Below, piece by piece: positions 11,146-21,885 of a stretch of 64,000 bases of DNA (its first letter is position 1; each line of letters starts with the position of its first letter). Origin of the DNA: Limonium bicolor (taxonomy: Eukaryota; Streptophyta; Magnoliopsida; Caryophyllales; Plumbaginaceae); contig CM041778.1 of NCBI GenBank assembly GCA_023374045.1, positions 369,308,831-369,372,830 on the forward strand, given 5' to 3'. A program made the position numbers and the translations under genes. The notes under the pieces were generated by a model. It was not told the DNA's origin. It ran no database searches and saw nothing but the letters and a program-made list of their open reading frames with translations.

Positions 11146-11781
11146 ACGCTTACAACTTCATTGGATACTACAACATATATACATCCTGACAGATGGTCTG
11201 TCTGGATTTTCGCTGGAGATACTGCAAGCTGGATTGCTCACGTGGGATACCATAAGATCATGCGTTTATGGAAGGAGGAAGGAGAAATACCCTTACCTAT
11301 TTTCATTACCTTATTTCAGGGTCCCCTCTCCATATTGTTTGGCATGGTATACACGGTTTTTGCTCCGCTGCTTCTTCCGTTTCTTGTTGGATACTTGTTC
11401 CTTGGGTATGCTGTTTACATTAACCAGGTTAGTTTACATGACCTCTGTATGCATCTTGTTGATGAGAAGGAACGTTTGTTATCATTCATGTATTATCCGT
11501 GATTTATCGTTGCACTTGGCGCAATCAACTAATATTCAATTTTGCAGATTGAAGATGTTTATTGCATAAGCTATGAAACATGCGGGCAGTACTGGCCGTA
11601 CATCCATCACTACATATTTTTCGCTTTTGTACTGATGCAAATCACCATGATTGGTCTTTTCGGGTTGAATTCAAAACCTGAGGCAGCTGTTGCCACCATA
11701 CCTCTCCTGATCTTGACCCTGATGTTCAATGAGTATTGTAAGCTTCGGTTTCTGCCTTCATTTCGACATCACCCAGTTCAG
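11146..11781 (+). pseudogene. OSCA/CSC1-like calcium-permeable channel, two exons with frameshift
   Basis: Exon 11146-11427 and exon 11548-11781 have canonical borders (TGCAG acceptor, CAG/GTTAGT; TTTGCAG, CAG/GTGAGT). They encode part of the RSN1_7TM (DUF221) membrane domain of the OSCA/CSC1 family, hyperosmolality-gated channels: YILTDGLSGFSLEILQAGLL, then PLLLPFLVGYLFLGYAVYIN, then YETCGQYWPYIHHYIFFAF and TLMFNEYCKLRFLPSFRHHP. The pattern resembles the divergent At4g35870 subgroup; that assignment is from memory. The first exon changes frame around 11315-11340, between YFRV and ILFGMVYT, and appears a few residues short. The N-terminal half is not in the window; the LINE-A 5' end lies directly upstream. 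I take it as a dead gene fragment. Confidence 0.8.
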
Positions 11782-12430
11782 GTGAGTTGCGTTAGTTTGC
11801 CAAAGTGGACGCCTTTTGTTTCTCAGTCTCTCTTTTATCACACACATCTTTAGATGCCTCATTTGTTGAAAAAAAACGAAATTCATGTGTATAATACAGG
11901 TGCAGCTGTTAGGTGCTTTTTAATGGTTACATCCATGCTTAGAAGAAATTCAAGCTTGTTTATTCTGTTCTTTTTAGTTGCACTAATCACCTGAGACATA
12001 GTTGTAACATTAATAAAAATGCAACCTTTACAAAAGCTATAACTTCAAAGAAACCTTCCATAAACTGCAACTTGAAACTTGAAAGCTCCATCAAATGTGA
12101 CAGTTAAATCAAATTGAAACAAAAAAGAAAAACATTGTTGTACAGTAAAAACTAAGCTGGATCTGAGAGAGAAGACACCTAATATTATATTTGAAAGCTT
12201 GTTCTACCAATAGCATTGCCAATCATATAAAAACTGTAACGTATTATAAATGTTGTAACAGTATAAAAAATGCAATAGTTACTAAAACAGAAAGTTCAAA
12301 CAGGTTGCATATCATATTTGAATGCAAGTGCTGCTACACAGCATGATCTAAGCCTCATTTTCCTTTTATTGTCACATGATCGTTGCCAATTTACTACATG
12401 TGTCTGAACTAGTTCTTCTTTTAATGTATA
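11782..12430. other. Noncoding sequence after the OSCA exons
   Basis: Probably old intron or intergenic DNA, AT-rich, with short GCAAC/GTAACA-type repeats between 12000 and 12310. No exon recognised. Confidence 0.4.
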
Positions 12431-13263
12431 ATCTGCATTTCAACAAAAGGTTCAAGCGCAAATGGAGGCAATGAGGGGACAATTCATATCAAGCAAGATG
12501 TCTAGCTTGATATGAGTCAGTTTGGAATGAGTGGTGGACGTGGTGGGAGTGGGAATGGGTCAAGTGGTGCTTGATAGTCTATATTGTGAGTACTAGATAT
12601 CACAAACTTTTGGATATTGCCTAGTTTTGGATATTACAAACCTTTGGATATGGTAAACTTTTTTGGTTGTTGTAAAACTTTTGGATGATGTCTTATTGAC
12701 TCAAGATTTGTCCAATGTTTGAGTTGATCATGGATTTGAAGTATTGGTATAAATGTTTAATATAATACCTAGTGGTTCAAAGGATGTTATCTATTGTTAT
12801 ATTGAATATAATACTACAGGTACATTATGATTTTTAAGAGTAGGGGTGAAATGTAATGACTGGATTGTTTTTTTCTGGTTAGCATTTTTCCGAGGACTTT
12901 TCTCGGGAATGATCTACTACTTTCCGAGGATATTCTCTTGGAAATTTCCGAGGACTTTCCCTCGGCAATTGTCGAGGACTTTCCCTCGGAAATATTCGAG
13001 GACTTGTCGCTGGAAATTCCTCGTAAAGTTTCTTATCCGTCGGAAAATCAAGTAGTAGTCAAATTCGTCGGAAACATTATTTCCGAGAACATGTCCTCGG
13101 AAATTTCCGAGGGGTACATATTTGGTCGGAATTTTTTTTCCCGACGAGGCTCTTTACGACAATATTTTTGCCTCGGAAAGTTCTCAGAAATCGATGTTTC
13201 CGATGAATTTTAGACTGTTTCCGAGGACTTTTTCCCTCGGTAATCACTGTTTTTTTAGTAGTG
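12431..13263 (+). mobile_element. CACTA element 2, 3' end only
   Basis: At 12451-12570 the plus strand carries the last exon of an En/Spm-type second ORF: VQAQMEAMRGQF, then a Gly/Ser-rich tail (FGMSGGRGGSGNGSSGA) and stop, with a frame break between. From about 12885 to 13250 follow some ten copies in both orientations of a CCGAGGACTTTCCCTCGG-type subterminal repeat. The right terminus at 13263 reads, reverse complemented, CACTACTAAAAAAACAG. No matching left terminus was found in the window, so the element is truncated or rearranged and its TSD cannot be tested. Confidence 0.82.
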
Positions 13264-13982
13264 GTAGAAATATTTTTGTCATTCATCTTTGGTTGCCTAT
13301 CTGTGTGGAAGAAGAGTATGGAATTCAATGGGATTTTGGTGGTGGCATAAGTGGTCACCACACCATATTACTTTGTGGCTAAGGAAGAAAGGTATAGATT
13401 AGATCAGTCTCTGGCTTAAACCTGCTCTATTGGTTAATTTGGAAGAAAGCTTGTTCATTTTTTGCATTTTAAATGTTCCTACCACGAAATCAGATAGAAA
13501 GCTATATATATAGATAACAATGCTATATGGGCCTTTTTCCATACTCTCAGTTTATATTGTTGATTGTCTTCCTTCTTAAGTATAGATGATACATCACTCT
13601 GTTTGTTGTTTTTTGTCCAAATCTTGGTAAGAGTTTCTCTAATAACTTCTGTTTATTATTGTTAATGATAATGGTCTGCACCAATAATCACTAATATTGC
13701 TCGAAGAAGCACACTTTCCAAAATTTTCATCTTTGAATTCTTGCTTCAGAGGGATATGAGGCAAACTATGTCCTCAAAAACCTAAATTTCTTGATATATG
13801 TACTTGGCCTGAAACAAGAAAGAAAAGGAGAACATATGCTGCCTCATGAGTTATGACTGGACACTTGTCCAAGTATTTTTATTTAGAGATGTACTCATTT
13901 TGTCTGGTATATCTGCAATTATCTTTTGACTGCATTGTCATCTTTGCTGGACTTATTCTGTTTTAACATTTCTTTTGTTTAG
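13264..13982. other. Noncoding sequence, nothing recognised
   Basis: AT-rich DNA between the CACTA-2 terminus and the exon-like piece at 13983. No RNA gene or coding exon recognised. Confidence 0.4.
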
Positions 13983-14066
13983 GATCAATATTGGACCCCA
14001 CCTAACTTTAAACGGCTACTATCTGCCAAGTTAATATATTTGACATCTATTGGAAGGCTTATCAAG
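13983..14066 (+). other. Exon-like 84-bp segment, unidentified
   Basis: The segment has a good acceptor (TTTGTTTAG), a good donor (AAG/GTAAGG), a length of exactly 28 codons and an open frame starting DQYWTPPNFKRLL. I do not recognise the protein. It could be an exon of a degraded host gene on the plus strand, perhaps continued by the open frame at 14419-14750. Confidence 0.35.
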
Positions 14067-14418
14067 GTAAGGGCTACTAGTTACAAGAAAAGATTAATTC
14101 TTTAGCAGTTTCTGTTAATATGTAAAAATGTACATGAATTTTAATGCTAAGAGACTGGTAAGTGATTTTTTTCACTTGATGTGGCATGAAGTAACTACTT
14201 ATTAGTTCACTATACTTTCGCTCAGTAATCCAAGGTTAAACATTGTTTAATATGTCAATCGATTCGTGTGAAAATATAGCACTTACTTTCTCGGTTATTA
14301 AATTTATTAGGGTTGTTGATTGCTTATTTTAAATGGAAACAAGCAACAAGTGTAAACAAGTTTTGTTTGGACAATATCTTCAACATAAAAGAATGACTGT
14401 AGGCATTCTCTCTTTTAG

Positions 14419-14750
14419 CTCAACTACACCTTGGACAGCCTGGATCCTCGACCACATCGAAGAAGAGAATTGTTGATCAGGTTATGGAGCATGCAACTAG
14501 AGAGGAGGTTTGGGATGATCATTTAGTTGAAGGCGATATGAAGGGTAAGAGAATCACGGAGGCATCTATGGAGGTGAGGCACATAATGACTATGGCGGTT
14601 CTAGATTTTGACTGGAGCCGCGCGGGGAAAATGATGCCCTTTTCTCCTAATTACATGGGTATGGACACCACCCATGTAATTAGGTTTTTTGGAAGCTTTA
14701 ATTTGGCTTCATTGGGTGTCCTTTTTTATGACTTGAGGCCTCCTCCTTAA
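14419..14750 (+). other. Possible terminal exon, unidentified ORF
   Basis: An acceptor-like CTTTTAG at 14412-14418 is followed by an open frame whose later part (ATG at 14484, 88 codons) reads MEHATREEVWDDHLVEGDMK and stays open to 14750. The composition is protein-like in its first 55 residues (charged, GC-richer than the surroundings). After 14640 it runs into a perfect inverted repeat. No family recognised. Confidence 0.35.
14646..14684. repeat. Perfect 15-bp inverted repeat with 9-nt loop
   Basis: Arms CCTAATTACATGGGT and ACCCATGTAATTAGG flank ATGGACACC and are followed by six T. The role is unknown. It may be a small transposon footprint or a palindromic insertion. Confidence 0.7.
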
Positions 14751-14965
14751 TTACGCTAATTATGTTAATCATCCTAGTTTATAGACTTTGTTTTGAGCCA
14801 CTTTATTATTGCTTGTTGGTGGTTTCTTGTTTTTGCTATGCTTTGTTACTTGTTGGCTGGTATGTTTAGGAGGGTTGTTGTTTAGTTTTGCTAGTGATGG
14901 TAATCTTCTCTTGTTGGAGTTCTTTTCTTTGCCATTGGTTAACTTACGTCACTACAACATTATGG

Positions 14966-15250
14966 GTCTGTTAGGGCAATTTGGATATCATCAAAGGGGG
15001 CAACTTATATATTGCCCTTGAAAGATGTAATCAAATAAGGCACAATTTATTGCTTTTCTTGTTAATATCAAAGAGAGCGAACGGGGTCCTCGTTGCTGTT
15101 GAACACATCAAAGAGGGCAACCCATAAGGTTGGTCTTATTGATGAAATCAAACAGGGCGACTTCATTCCTTGCTCTTAAAGCCAAGCTGTCAATTAGAGC
15201 AATTATATTCTGTTGCTATTATAGACCAATCTAAACATAGCAACATTTTG
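14966..15250. repeat. Left subterminal repeat array of the Pack element
   Basis: About eight degenerate copies of ATCAAAGAGGGCAAC and its complement, at 30-50 bp spacing, matching the array at the other end (19495-20065). Such arrays bind transposase in CACTA elements. Confidence 0.75.
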
Positions 15251-15439
15251 TCGCCTCCCTTGTTACATAGCTATACTCTTCTTTAATGCATCCTGTTCAA
15301 TTTGTTTTTCTTTTTTTGAAAACACGCATCCCGTTCACTTTCAGTTTCGAGCACGATGCGGCACGACTAGGTCTTTTTAGATCCGCAAGAGAATGGAGAA
15401 CAAGATCGTCCTACCTGCTGAAATTTCACGCAGAAAGCA

Positions 15440-15800
15440 TCGGGCTGAAAGCGTCGGCCTCGTCGTTGAACCGTCGATATCAAGTTCCGCCGTTGAACCC
15501 TGCTGAATCTGATTTTGCCATATCCAAAAGTAACCCTGCAGAATCTGATTTTTCCATATCCAAAGTAACCCTGAAATCAAGCTTCATCGAAATCAAGCTT
15601 CGGCCTCGTCATTGAACCGTCGAAATCAAGTTTTGTTAATGAACCCTACTGAATCTGATTCTGCCATATTCAAAAGTACCCTGCTGAAATCAAGCTTCGG
15701 CCTCGTCGCTGAACCGTCGAAATCAAGTTTTGTCGTTGAACCCTACTGAATCTGATTCTGTCTGAAATCAAGTTTTGTCGAAATCAAGCTTCGGCCTCAT
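15440..15800 (+). repeat. Tandem repeats inside the Pack element
   Basis: Degenerate tandem copies of modules such as GAAATCAAGCTTCGGCCTCG, GTTGAACCCTACTGAATCTG and CCATATCCAAAAGTA. They keep a plus-strand frame partly open (15286-15615), but the product looks like a repeat by-product and not a gene. Confidence 0.65.
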
Positions 15801-18248
15801 CGATTGTGAGCTTCCCATATGTATATTTATGTTCTCCTTTCAAATATCATCTGTATAACTGAGTTTCCATATCCAAAAGTAGCCCCAAGGTGTTAAGAGT
15901 CGTCATTAGGCTGGTGAAACTAAAGAACCGTTATTTTCATGTTCCAGGACCAAGCTGACGGTGGAATTGGATAATAATTGGTAAACTTTTTCAATTGTAT
16001 TTTTTATTGTGTTCTTTAGTACTGCTATGCTATTTTTCTTGGGGAAACGCTTTGTATAAAGGCCACTACATAGTTGCAACAATTATTACCTTATGCTCTG
16101 CTCCTTTGTCAAGACTTATTATGTACATGTGAGAATGTGGTGGAAGTGTTGAGGCATTGTTAGATTTAAAGCTACTGCTACAATCTGTAATGAGAGGGGA
16201 TTAGTGCGGCAGACAGACATCTTTTGTGGTTTTGTCAACATGATGCGTGACTATATTATATTTGGTAATGATGAGTTTGACAAGAAGTGATAATCTCTCT
16301 CGTTACTTCTGTTATAGTTGATGCATGAGTTGTCTAAACAGTTTTGTATGGGACAACGCAGTGTCAGGGTTGCCAAAGAAACTTCATGTTGCTTCTGGTG
16401 AATTTGAAGAAGTTATCCTCGGGGTTGTTGCAGAACTTGTGGTACCATTATCCCGTTGTCAAGTAACCATTATCCCGTTGTCTCTCTTTATCTCAAGAGC
16501 CATACTGCTATGTTGCAGCATCTTCAGTTCCCTAATGCAGCATCATCAAGATTCTTGCCATGCAGTACCAGTGTCACCATTCTTTCTTCTTAGATGTCTA
16601 GCTTGTTTGAGATTCTTTTTATGGGCTGATATATAGATTAGTTATGTCAAATGGATAGAGATGCACTTGAGAAAAGTATAATGCCAAATATAAAGATAAG
16701 ATGTTTACAAAATTACTTAGCGAAGTTTATTTGAGCTTAAAAATTCTAAAACTCGGATTCAAAGATGAATTAGAGCTGAATATAACCGTTGTTTTTAGCT
16801 GAATTTGGTTTTATATCATCTGCTGATATATTGATTGATTAAGACGGATGAATCTTGCATGGATATTAATAGTGATCTTTTGACATATATATGTCTTATA
16901 TATTTTTTTTCACATCCTATTTTGCAGGTCCATCCATATGTGGAGTCTTGCCAAACTGATTTTTCAGCTAGCGATACTAGCTCCTTCACAGACTTCTAGC
17001 TGTGACTATTTGTAGGTCTGATAACTAGTTTTTGACCAAGCTATGCCCACAGACCTCTATAAGTTTAACTACCGCTAAAAACTTAGATGGTGTATGCATG
17101 GGTACAAAGAAGTTTAGGTTCACTTGCTTTATCTCATATGTGCAATGAACATCCTCTTAAACTTGCAAGTTTGAAAATAATTTTTGTCCTTCAAGGAAGT
17201 TTTATTGGGATTTCCTGGAATTTTTGTTTCTTACTTTGTTCATACATTTTAAAAATAATGGTTTAATGTAGATATATGCGTGGATTGGACACAACTCAGC
17301 TAAGTTAGGACATCTTCATGCCGCGCTCCTACACGGCCTGTAAGTCCATGTAACCCTTTTATGTTTTACACCAGTATTAACGATGATTTTTTTACTAAAA
17401 TTTTCACTTGTGACGCATATGCTATACTTTTGAGGCATCCTTTTTTTATCTTAAAATTCTCGAGAAATGCCCTGGTACTGATTCTGTGGCCTTCATCACT
17501 TGAATGATTGTCCATACTCACTGTATCTATCATTAAGCAGAGCAATGTAGTGAGTGTTTCCTCAATTTTTGACCTAGGTGTCATTGGGTTAGCTGTATGT
17601 GCAGTTTCTACTTAGAATCACTATAAATTAGTTTCCTTAGCAGGTTGAAAAAAACGAAGGTTATGAGTGCTGCCCTCGTTAAGGCTGCTAAGCTGGTTTG
17701 TCTGAATTTTCTTCCTGTCAAGAGCTTAGCTGGATCTTCTCAGTTTAAATGATTTAAAATGATGGTTAGTCAGTCAGTCACTTGTCTGCCCTTGAAAATC
17801 AGCTTAGCTGGAAGTGTCAAATTGTTCCTAACTTCAGCAGTATCTTTTGCTATCGCTTTTTATTGAATAATACTTGTGTTGTTACTTGTTGCAAAATAGT
17901 AGATTCACATTGATTTGAGTACATCATGAATGAAAAACCATAAATTTTACCTGCGCGTGATGAGAATATACAAATATCTGTAGTCTAGTATGCTTCTTTT
18001 GTTTGAGTTATTGATGTTGTGCACACATAAACAGACTGATCAACTCCAAGCTGGTGATACTAGGTTCTCTACAACCTTCTTGATTGGCCTAACAAACGGA
18101 ACTCCAAGCTGGTGGTAATAGGTAAATTTCTAGTCTTTGTTTTCATATAGCACTCCCAGTTATTGACATGCATTGTGTTGCAAGACTGAGATATTGATTA
18201 TTGTTCTGTGAATTTGATGCAATTACTGATTTTAAGTTTCTTTTACAG
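15801..18248 (+). other. Pack element interior, possible but unidentified captured exons
   Basis: Several exon-like stretches with splice-like borders occur. Examples are GSGEFEEVILGVVAEL-like coding around 16380-16440, a 76-bp piece after TTTTGCAG at 16929, a stretch ending at 17340, and paired AACTCCAAGCTGGTG motifs near 18045 and 18100. None can be assigned to a family with confidence. The rest is intron-like, T-rich DNA. Confidence 0.35.
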
Positions 18249-18610
18249 AAAATTTGCAAATGATGGCACAGTTATTATTGGCGATTGACTATCTTTACAC
18301 AAACTGTATCATTCATAGTAACCTTAAGGTTAGAGATCCAAACTATCTCTGTAGTAATAATGGTTTACCCAACCCTACTGTCTTTGTAATCATTCTTACA
18401 GTTTGATCCTCTTTTACTTGCCCAGTGCTCTAACATATTTCTCACAAAGGAAAATGACATGCAACTTGGTAAGAAGACTAACAGACCTTTGTACATCAGA
18501 AGAGCTTTTTAGTTCTTTTTGTTTCTGAAAATTTGTCCGTGAATTAATGGAGTAATGTAGGTGATGTTGGACTTGGGAAACTACTCAGCTCGGATACCAT
18601 ATCTTCTTTG
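18249..18610 (+). pseudogene. Captured NIMA-related kinase (NEK) exons
   Basis: Three exons with canonical borders (18249-18328, 18426-18468, 18561-18610) read in one continuous phase: ENLQMMAQLLLAIDYLYTN, IIHSNLK, CSNIFLTKENDMQLG, DVGLGKLLSSDTISSL. This is the catalytic loop to activation segment of plant NEK kinases, where the family has HRDLK and DFGLAK. Here the catalytic Asp of HRD is Asn in HSN, and DFG is DVG. The fragment therefore could not phosphorylate even if expressed. Upstream lobe and downstream activation-loop exons are missing. Introns are retained, so the capture was from DNA and not from mRNA. Confidence 0.88.
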
Positions 18611-18848
18611 GTATGTATTTTCTGGCCTTGCACCTTGCGGTTTGCCTGTAATATGTCCAGTTTTGATGCTTCTCTTGACACCTGATCACATTTTTTTGGC
18701 AGATTGCTTATAGAGACTTTTTATAGTCCCCTTTGCAGGTTAGCAGTGTGATTGTCAATTGCTGTAGTTAATTGCGATAACAATTTTACCATGTCCTGCC
18801 TGTCATATCCTCTTTTCCTAAAATATTTGGAATATTTTGTGAATGCAG

Positions 18849-19206
18849 CCTCTCATGGACAACCTTGAGGCTTAAACTTATGAAACATTTGAAAAGGATG
18901 TGACAAAATATACTCAAGTCTTGAGTGCTACCCTCTTTCTCACTTTAGCCAATATGCATTTTCTAGCTTTTGTTCATTCTGGCATGTTTTTAGTATAGAA
19001 AAGCTATTTGCAAAGCTTTGCTGGACAAAGTTCCGCATGAGAAAGCATCGCTTGTTACAACAGTATGTACATTGACAACATTGTGGATCATAATGTTTTC
19101 TAGCATGTGTTAAATTCTTGATAAAAAGCCTTTTTGAGCCTCTCCTGGGCAGGTTTTGATGGTTGTTGGTGCTGGACGTGGACCTCTTGTTAGAGCATCT
19201 TTGCAG
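18849..19206 (+). pseudogene. Captured PRMT5 (protein arginine methyltransferase) exons
   Basis: Three exons (18849-18917, 18999-19062, 19153-19206) encode PLMDNLEA, stop, TYETFEKDVTKYTQ; then KAICKALLDKVPHEKASLVT; then VLMVVGAGRGPLVRASLQ. This is the segment of PRMT5/SKB1 type II arginine methyltransferase that contains the SAM-binding motif I (VGAGRGP). PRMT5 methylates histones and splicing proteins in nucleus and cytoplasm. A CAA-to-TAA change gives a stop right after LEA, and the rest of the gene is absent, so this is a dead fragment. It lies 238 bp downstream of the NEK exons in the same orientation, although these are unrelated genes: two captures in one element. Confidence 0.9.
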
Positions 19207-19494
19207 GTCAACTGATAGACCTTCATCCCTAGCAGTTGGAGCAGGGTACTTAGTCTCGTGATGGTGATCATGTGCCCTTTTTTATTTGATTTCCTTTTTG
19301 TTTTGTAATATCTGCATCATGTGTTGAATGGTGATCACATTATGAGCTTGAAACTGAAAGTGTCAAACATTATTGCTTTATTGAGATCAATGCTTTGAAG
19401 TTATTTCTCCAGATAACATATATAATAATACGAATGGTATATAGCTGTTTAGGTGCTTCGAAGATTTAGTTGATTTTATTTTTTTTCTTTAAAA

Positions 19495-20065
19495 CACATC
19501 TATGAGGGCAACAAAAGTCGCCCTGATAGATAATCAAAGGGGGCGACCAAAGAGTTTTGTACTATTGACCGGAATCAAACAGGGCGACTAAAACAACTCG
19601 CCCCAAATGTATTCAATCAAACGGGGCAACTAACACAACTTGTCCCTAATGAATTCAATCAAAGGGGGCGACTAATAAATTCGTCACCATAGAATGCATT
19701 GAAAGTCAACTAAAAGAATGACCAAAGAGGGCGACTGTTAACCTTGTCTCTGTTGACATCAATTAAAGAGGGCAAGTTTTTCGTAATTGCCTCTGTTGAC
19801 ACGAAACAACGGAGGCGACCGCTTTAAGTCGCCCCTCTTGATCATCGGCAAAGAAAGCAACAATATTGCTTCCTTTGGTTCATCTCAAAGAGGGCGACTT
19901 TAGTTGCCCTCGTAGATCTTATCAACCAGGGCAAGTCAAATAGGTCGTCACCACAGTCTAACATGGCATATCTTCAAAGGCAACCTTGGAAGCAATTATT
20001 AACTCGCCCTTATAGTCTAACGTGGCAAGTTATTGGTCTATAAGGGCAATAAAAGTTGCCCTCAT
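19495..20065. repeat. Right subterminal repeat array of the Pack element
   Basis: Around 15 copies of ATCAAAGGGGGCGACTAA and its complement TAGTCGCCCT, 30-45 bp apart, alternating in orientation. The left array is shorter and more degenerate. Confidence 0.82.
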
Positions 20066-20099
20066 AGATCTAATATGTTCTTCTTCTATGCACTTACGT

Positions 20100-21738
20100 T
20101 TTACCGCATTTATAGATAGTGATCCATTGCTAGTTCTTTTTAGGGTTGTAATGTTCATTATGATTTATTATAGTATGCCCTTTTTTTAATAAAATATTAA
20201 AGTGATGGATATTTTTTAAATGTTAGTATTTTTGTTTTATTAAAAAGTGTTTATATAGTGATGTGTTGCTATTAATGTGTTGGCATGGCTGTACTAGTAG
20301 TTCCCTTCATTATCTATTTGAATATCCCATAACATAACAGCTGATTACGTATACAATCTATACACCCAGAAACTATATTTCATAACACACCTTTTAATTA
20401 ACTCCTTGTAACCAAATTGCTTCACAAAAAAAAAAAAAACTCATTGTAACCAAACAACAACTAAAGCAGTAACTTACTTCAACTAAAGAAATATAAAAAA
20501 AATTAATGATCATGCCAAGTGACAAACCAATTGGGTAGTCAGTTTAGAGTAGAAGGTACGTTGAGCTGACTCAGAACTCGACACTTGTGAGAGTTAGACC
20601 GTTATTGTCAAGTCAAACATCCAAGCTCAACGATCTAAGCGCGCAGCAGCCATGCATTGCATATCTTGTTTGTAGCCTAGGAAACCTGCGCGTCACGGCA
20701 GAATACACAAACGCGGTACTAGTTGTAGTAGGTATAAAAACAAAAACCCTTAATTAATGATACTCCACTAGTAATCAAACGATAACATTGTCTATATATG
20801 TAATTCATACATGTTTAAATCTCATTGGTTAAATTTATAACTAGTAGTACGTAGTTTCCACCCACTTTCTTCTGCAATCGCAGCCACATCAATAATTTTC
20901 GTACTATCATGTATCACCAGTCTTCCTAATTCGTTCCTTCTTCACCTTGAATTCCATCCTATAATGGACAAAATAAGGAGCAAAGGAGCTTCGAAGGCTG
21001 TCTTGCAATTTGGTGATGAATAGCTCAAACATCAAAGACCTTTTTTAAAACTATCTAGTCTTGTTTTTTATCAGCTATCCTATGTTATTATCAGCTAGAA
21101 CACCCCTAGCTGCAGATTTATATTGTTTTTGGCAACAGCCACCTGTACGCTACTTGTTAGCATAACTATCAAAAAAAAAATAATGGACAAAATTTGAACC
21201 GGTCATAATTAGAAGAACTTAGGGTTGCCTTTTCAGTTGCCAATATTATAAAATAGTAGTAGTACTAATAAACCGGTCAATCAAGTTCAATTACAGTTTT
21301 CTGAATAACTTTATGCCTACCACTTTCTATTTGATCATCATCTCCACTAGCTAATTAATTACCGTCATAATTTAAATTAGATATGCTATAATTTGACCAA
21401 GTTGATTAGATTTTTCAAACGTTAATTGCTTGTACGTAATTGTGGCGGGCTGGAGTTAATTGACTCACAAACGTACAAAATTGGGCTCTCTCTTAATGAC
21501 TATAAGACAAAAATTATTATGACCACTTCTCCGCACTAATTAACCATTAGGAAACAACAGCAATGTTTCGTTTCGGTCTAGAGATACGTATTACTATTTA
21601 CTACTACTTTTCTACAAGTTGAATGTTCAATTCAGAACAAGTCAAGATTTTGTGGTCATCGATTTTATCAGATGTCCCCGAAGGGACTTTTGTGGTCATC
21701 GATTGATCTCTTACTGAACCTAGTTAGTTACTAACTTG
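20100..21738. other. Intergenic region upstream of the patatin gene
   Basis: AT-rich DNA without recognised exons or transposon ends. A 16-bp motif TTTTGTGGTCATCGAT occurs twice close to the promoter (near 21652 and 21689). This stretch presumably holds the patatin regulatory region. Confidence 0.5.
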
Positions 21739-21746
21739 TATAAATA
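21739..21746 (+). promoter_or_regulatory. TATA box of the patatin-like gene
   Basis: TATAAATA lies 147 bp before the ATG at 21886, predicting transcription start near 21770 and a 5' leader of about 115 bases. Confidence 0.65.
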
Positions 21747-21885
21747 GACAGCAAAACTGCATCCACTTATATCCTCATCATCATCTTCATACGAAAACCT
21801 TTGAGAATCACATTAATAAACGTGCTGATTTTCTGATCTTCGTTTCATTTACAAACTAATTTTTTAATCCTTGCTGATTACTGTA

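Larger units (their letters stand above)
14950..20091 (+). mobile_element. Pack-type DNA transposon (CACTA-like) carrying host gene exons
   Basis: The left end begins CACTACAACATTATGGG. Both ends hold dense subterminal arrays of an AGGGGGCGACT / AGTCGCCCT motif in both orientations (about 14966-15250 and 19495-20065). The terminal about 20 bases inside the ends are similar when one is reverse complemented (ACATTATGGGTCTG vs ACATATTAGATCTA, each followed by GGGCAA). The flanks share a perfect 8-bp direct repeat ACTTACGT (14942-14949, 20092-20099). The CACTA start argues for CACTA; the 8-bp duplication would fit hAT better, so class is open. No transposase is visible. The interior contains NIMA-kinase and PRMT5 exons with introns on the plus strand. 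Confidence 0.75.

Noticed and set aside
11608..11620. CACTACATATTTTT as a possible left terminus of CACTA element 2
   Set aside because: It lies within the conserved HHYIFF codons of the OSCA exon and lacks subterminal repeats.
18040..18120. Two AACTCCAAGCTGGTG pieces resembling the start of a Rab-type GTPase (NSKLVxLG)
   Set aside because: Only about seven residues match and the frame breaks immediately; not enough to call a third captured gene.
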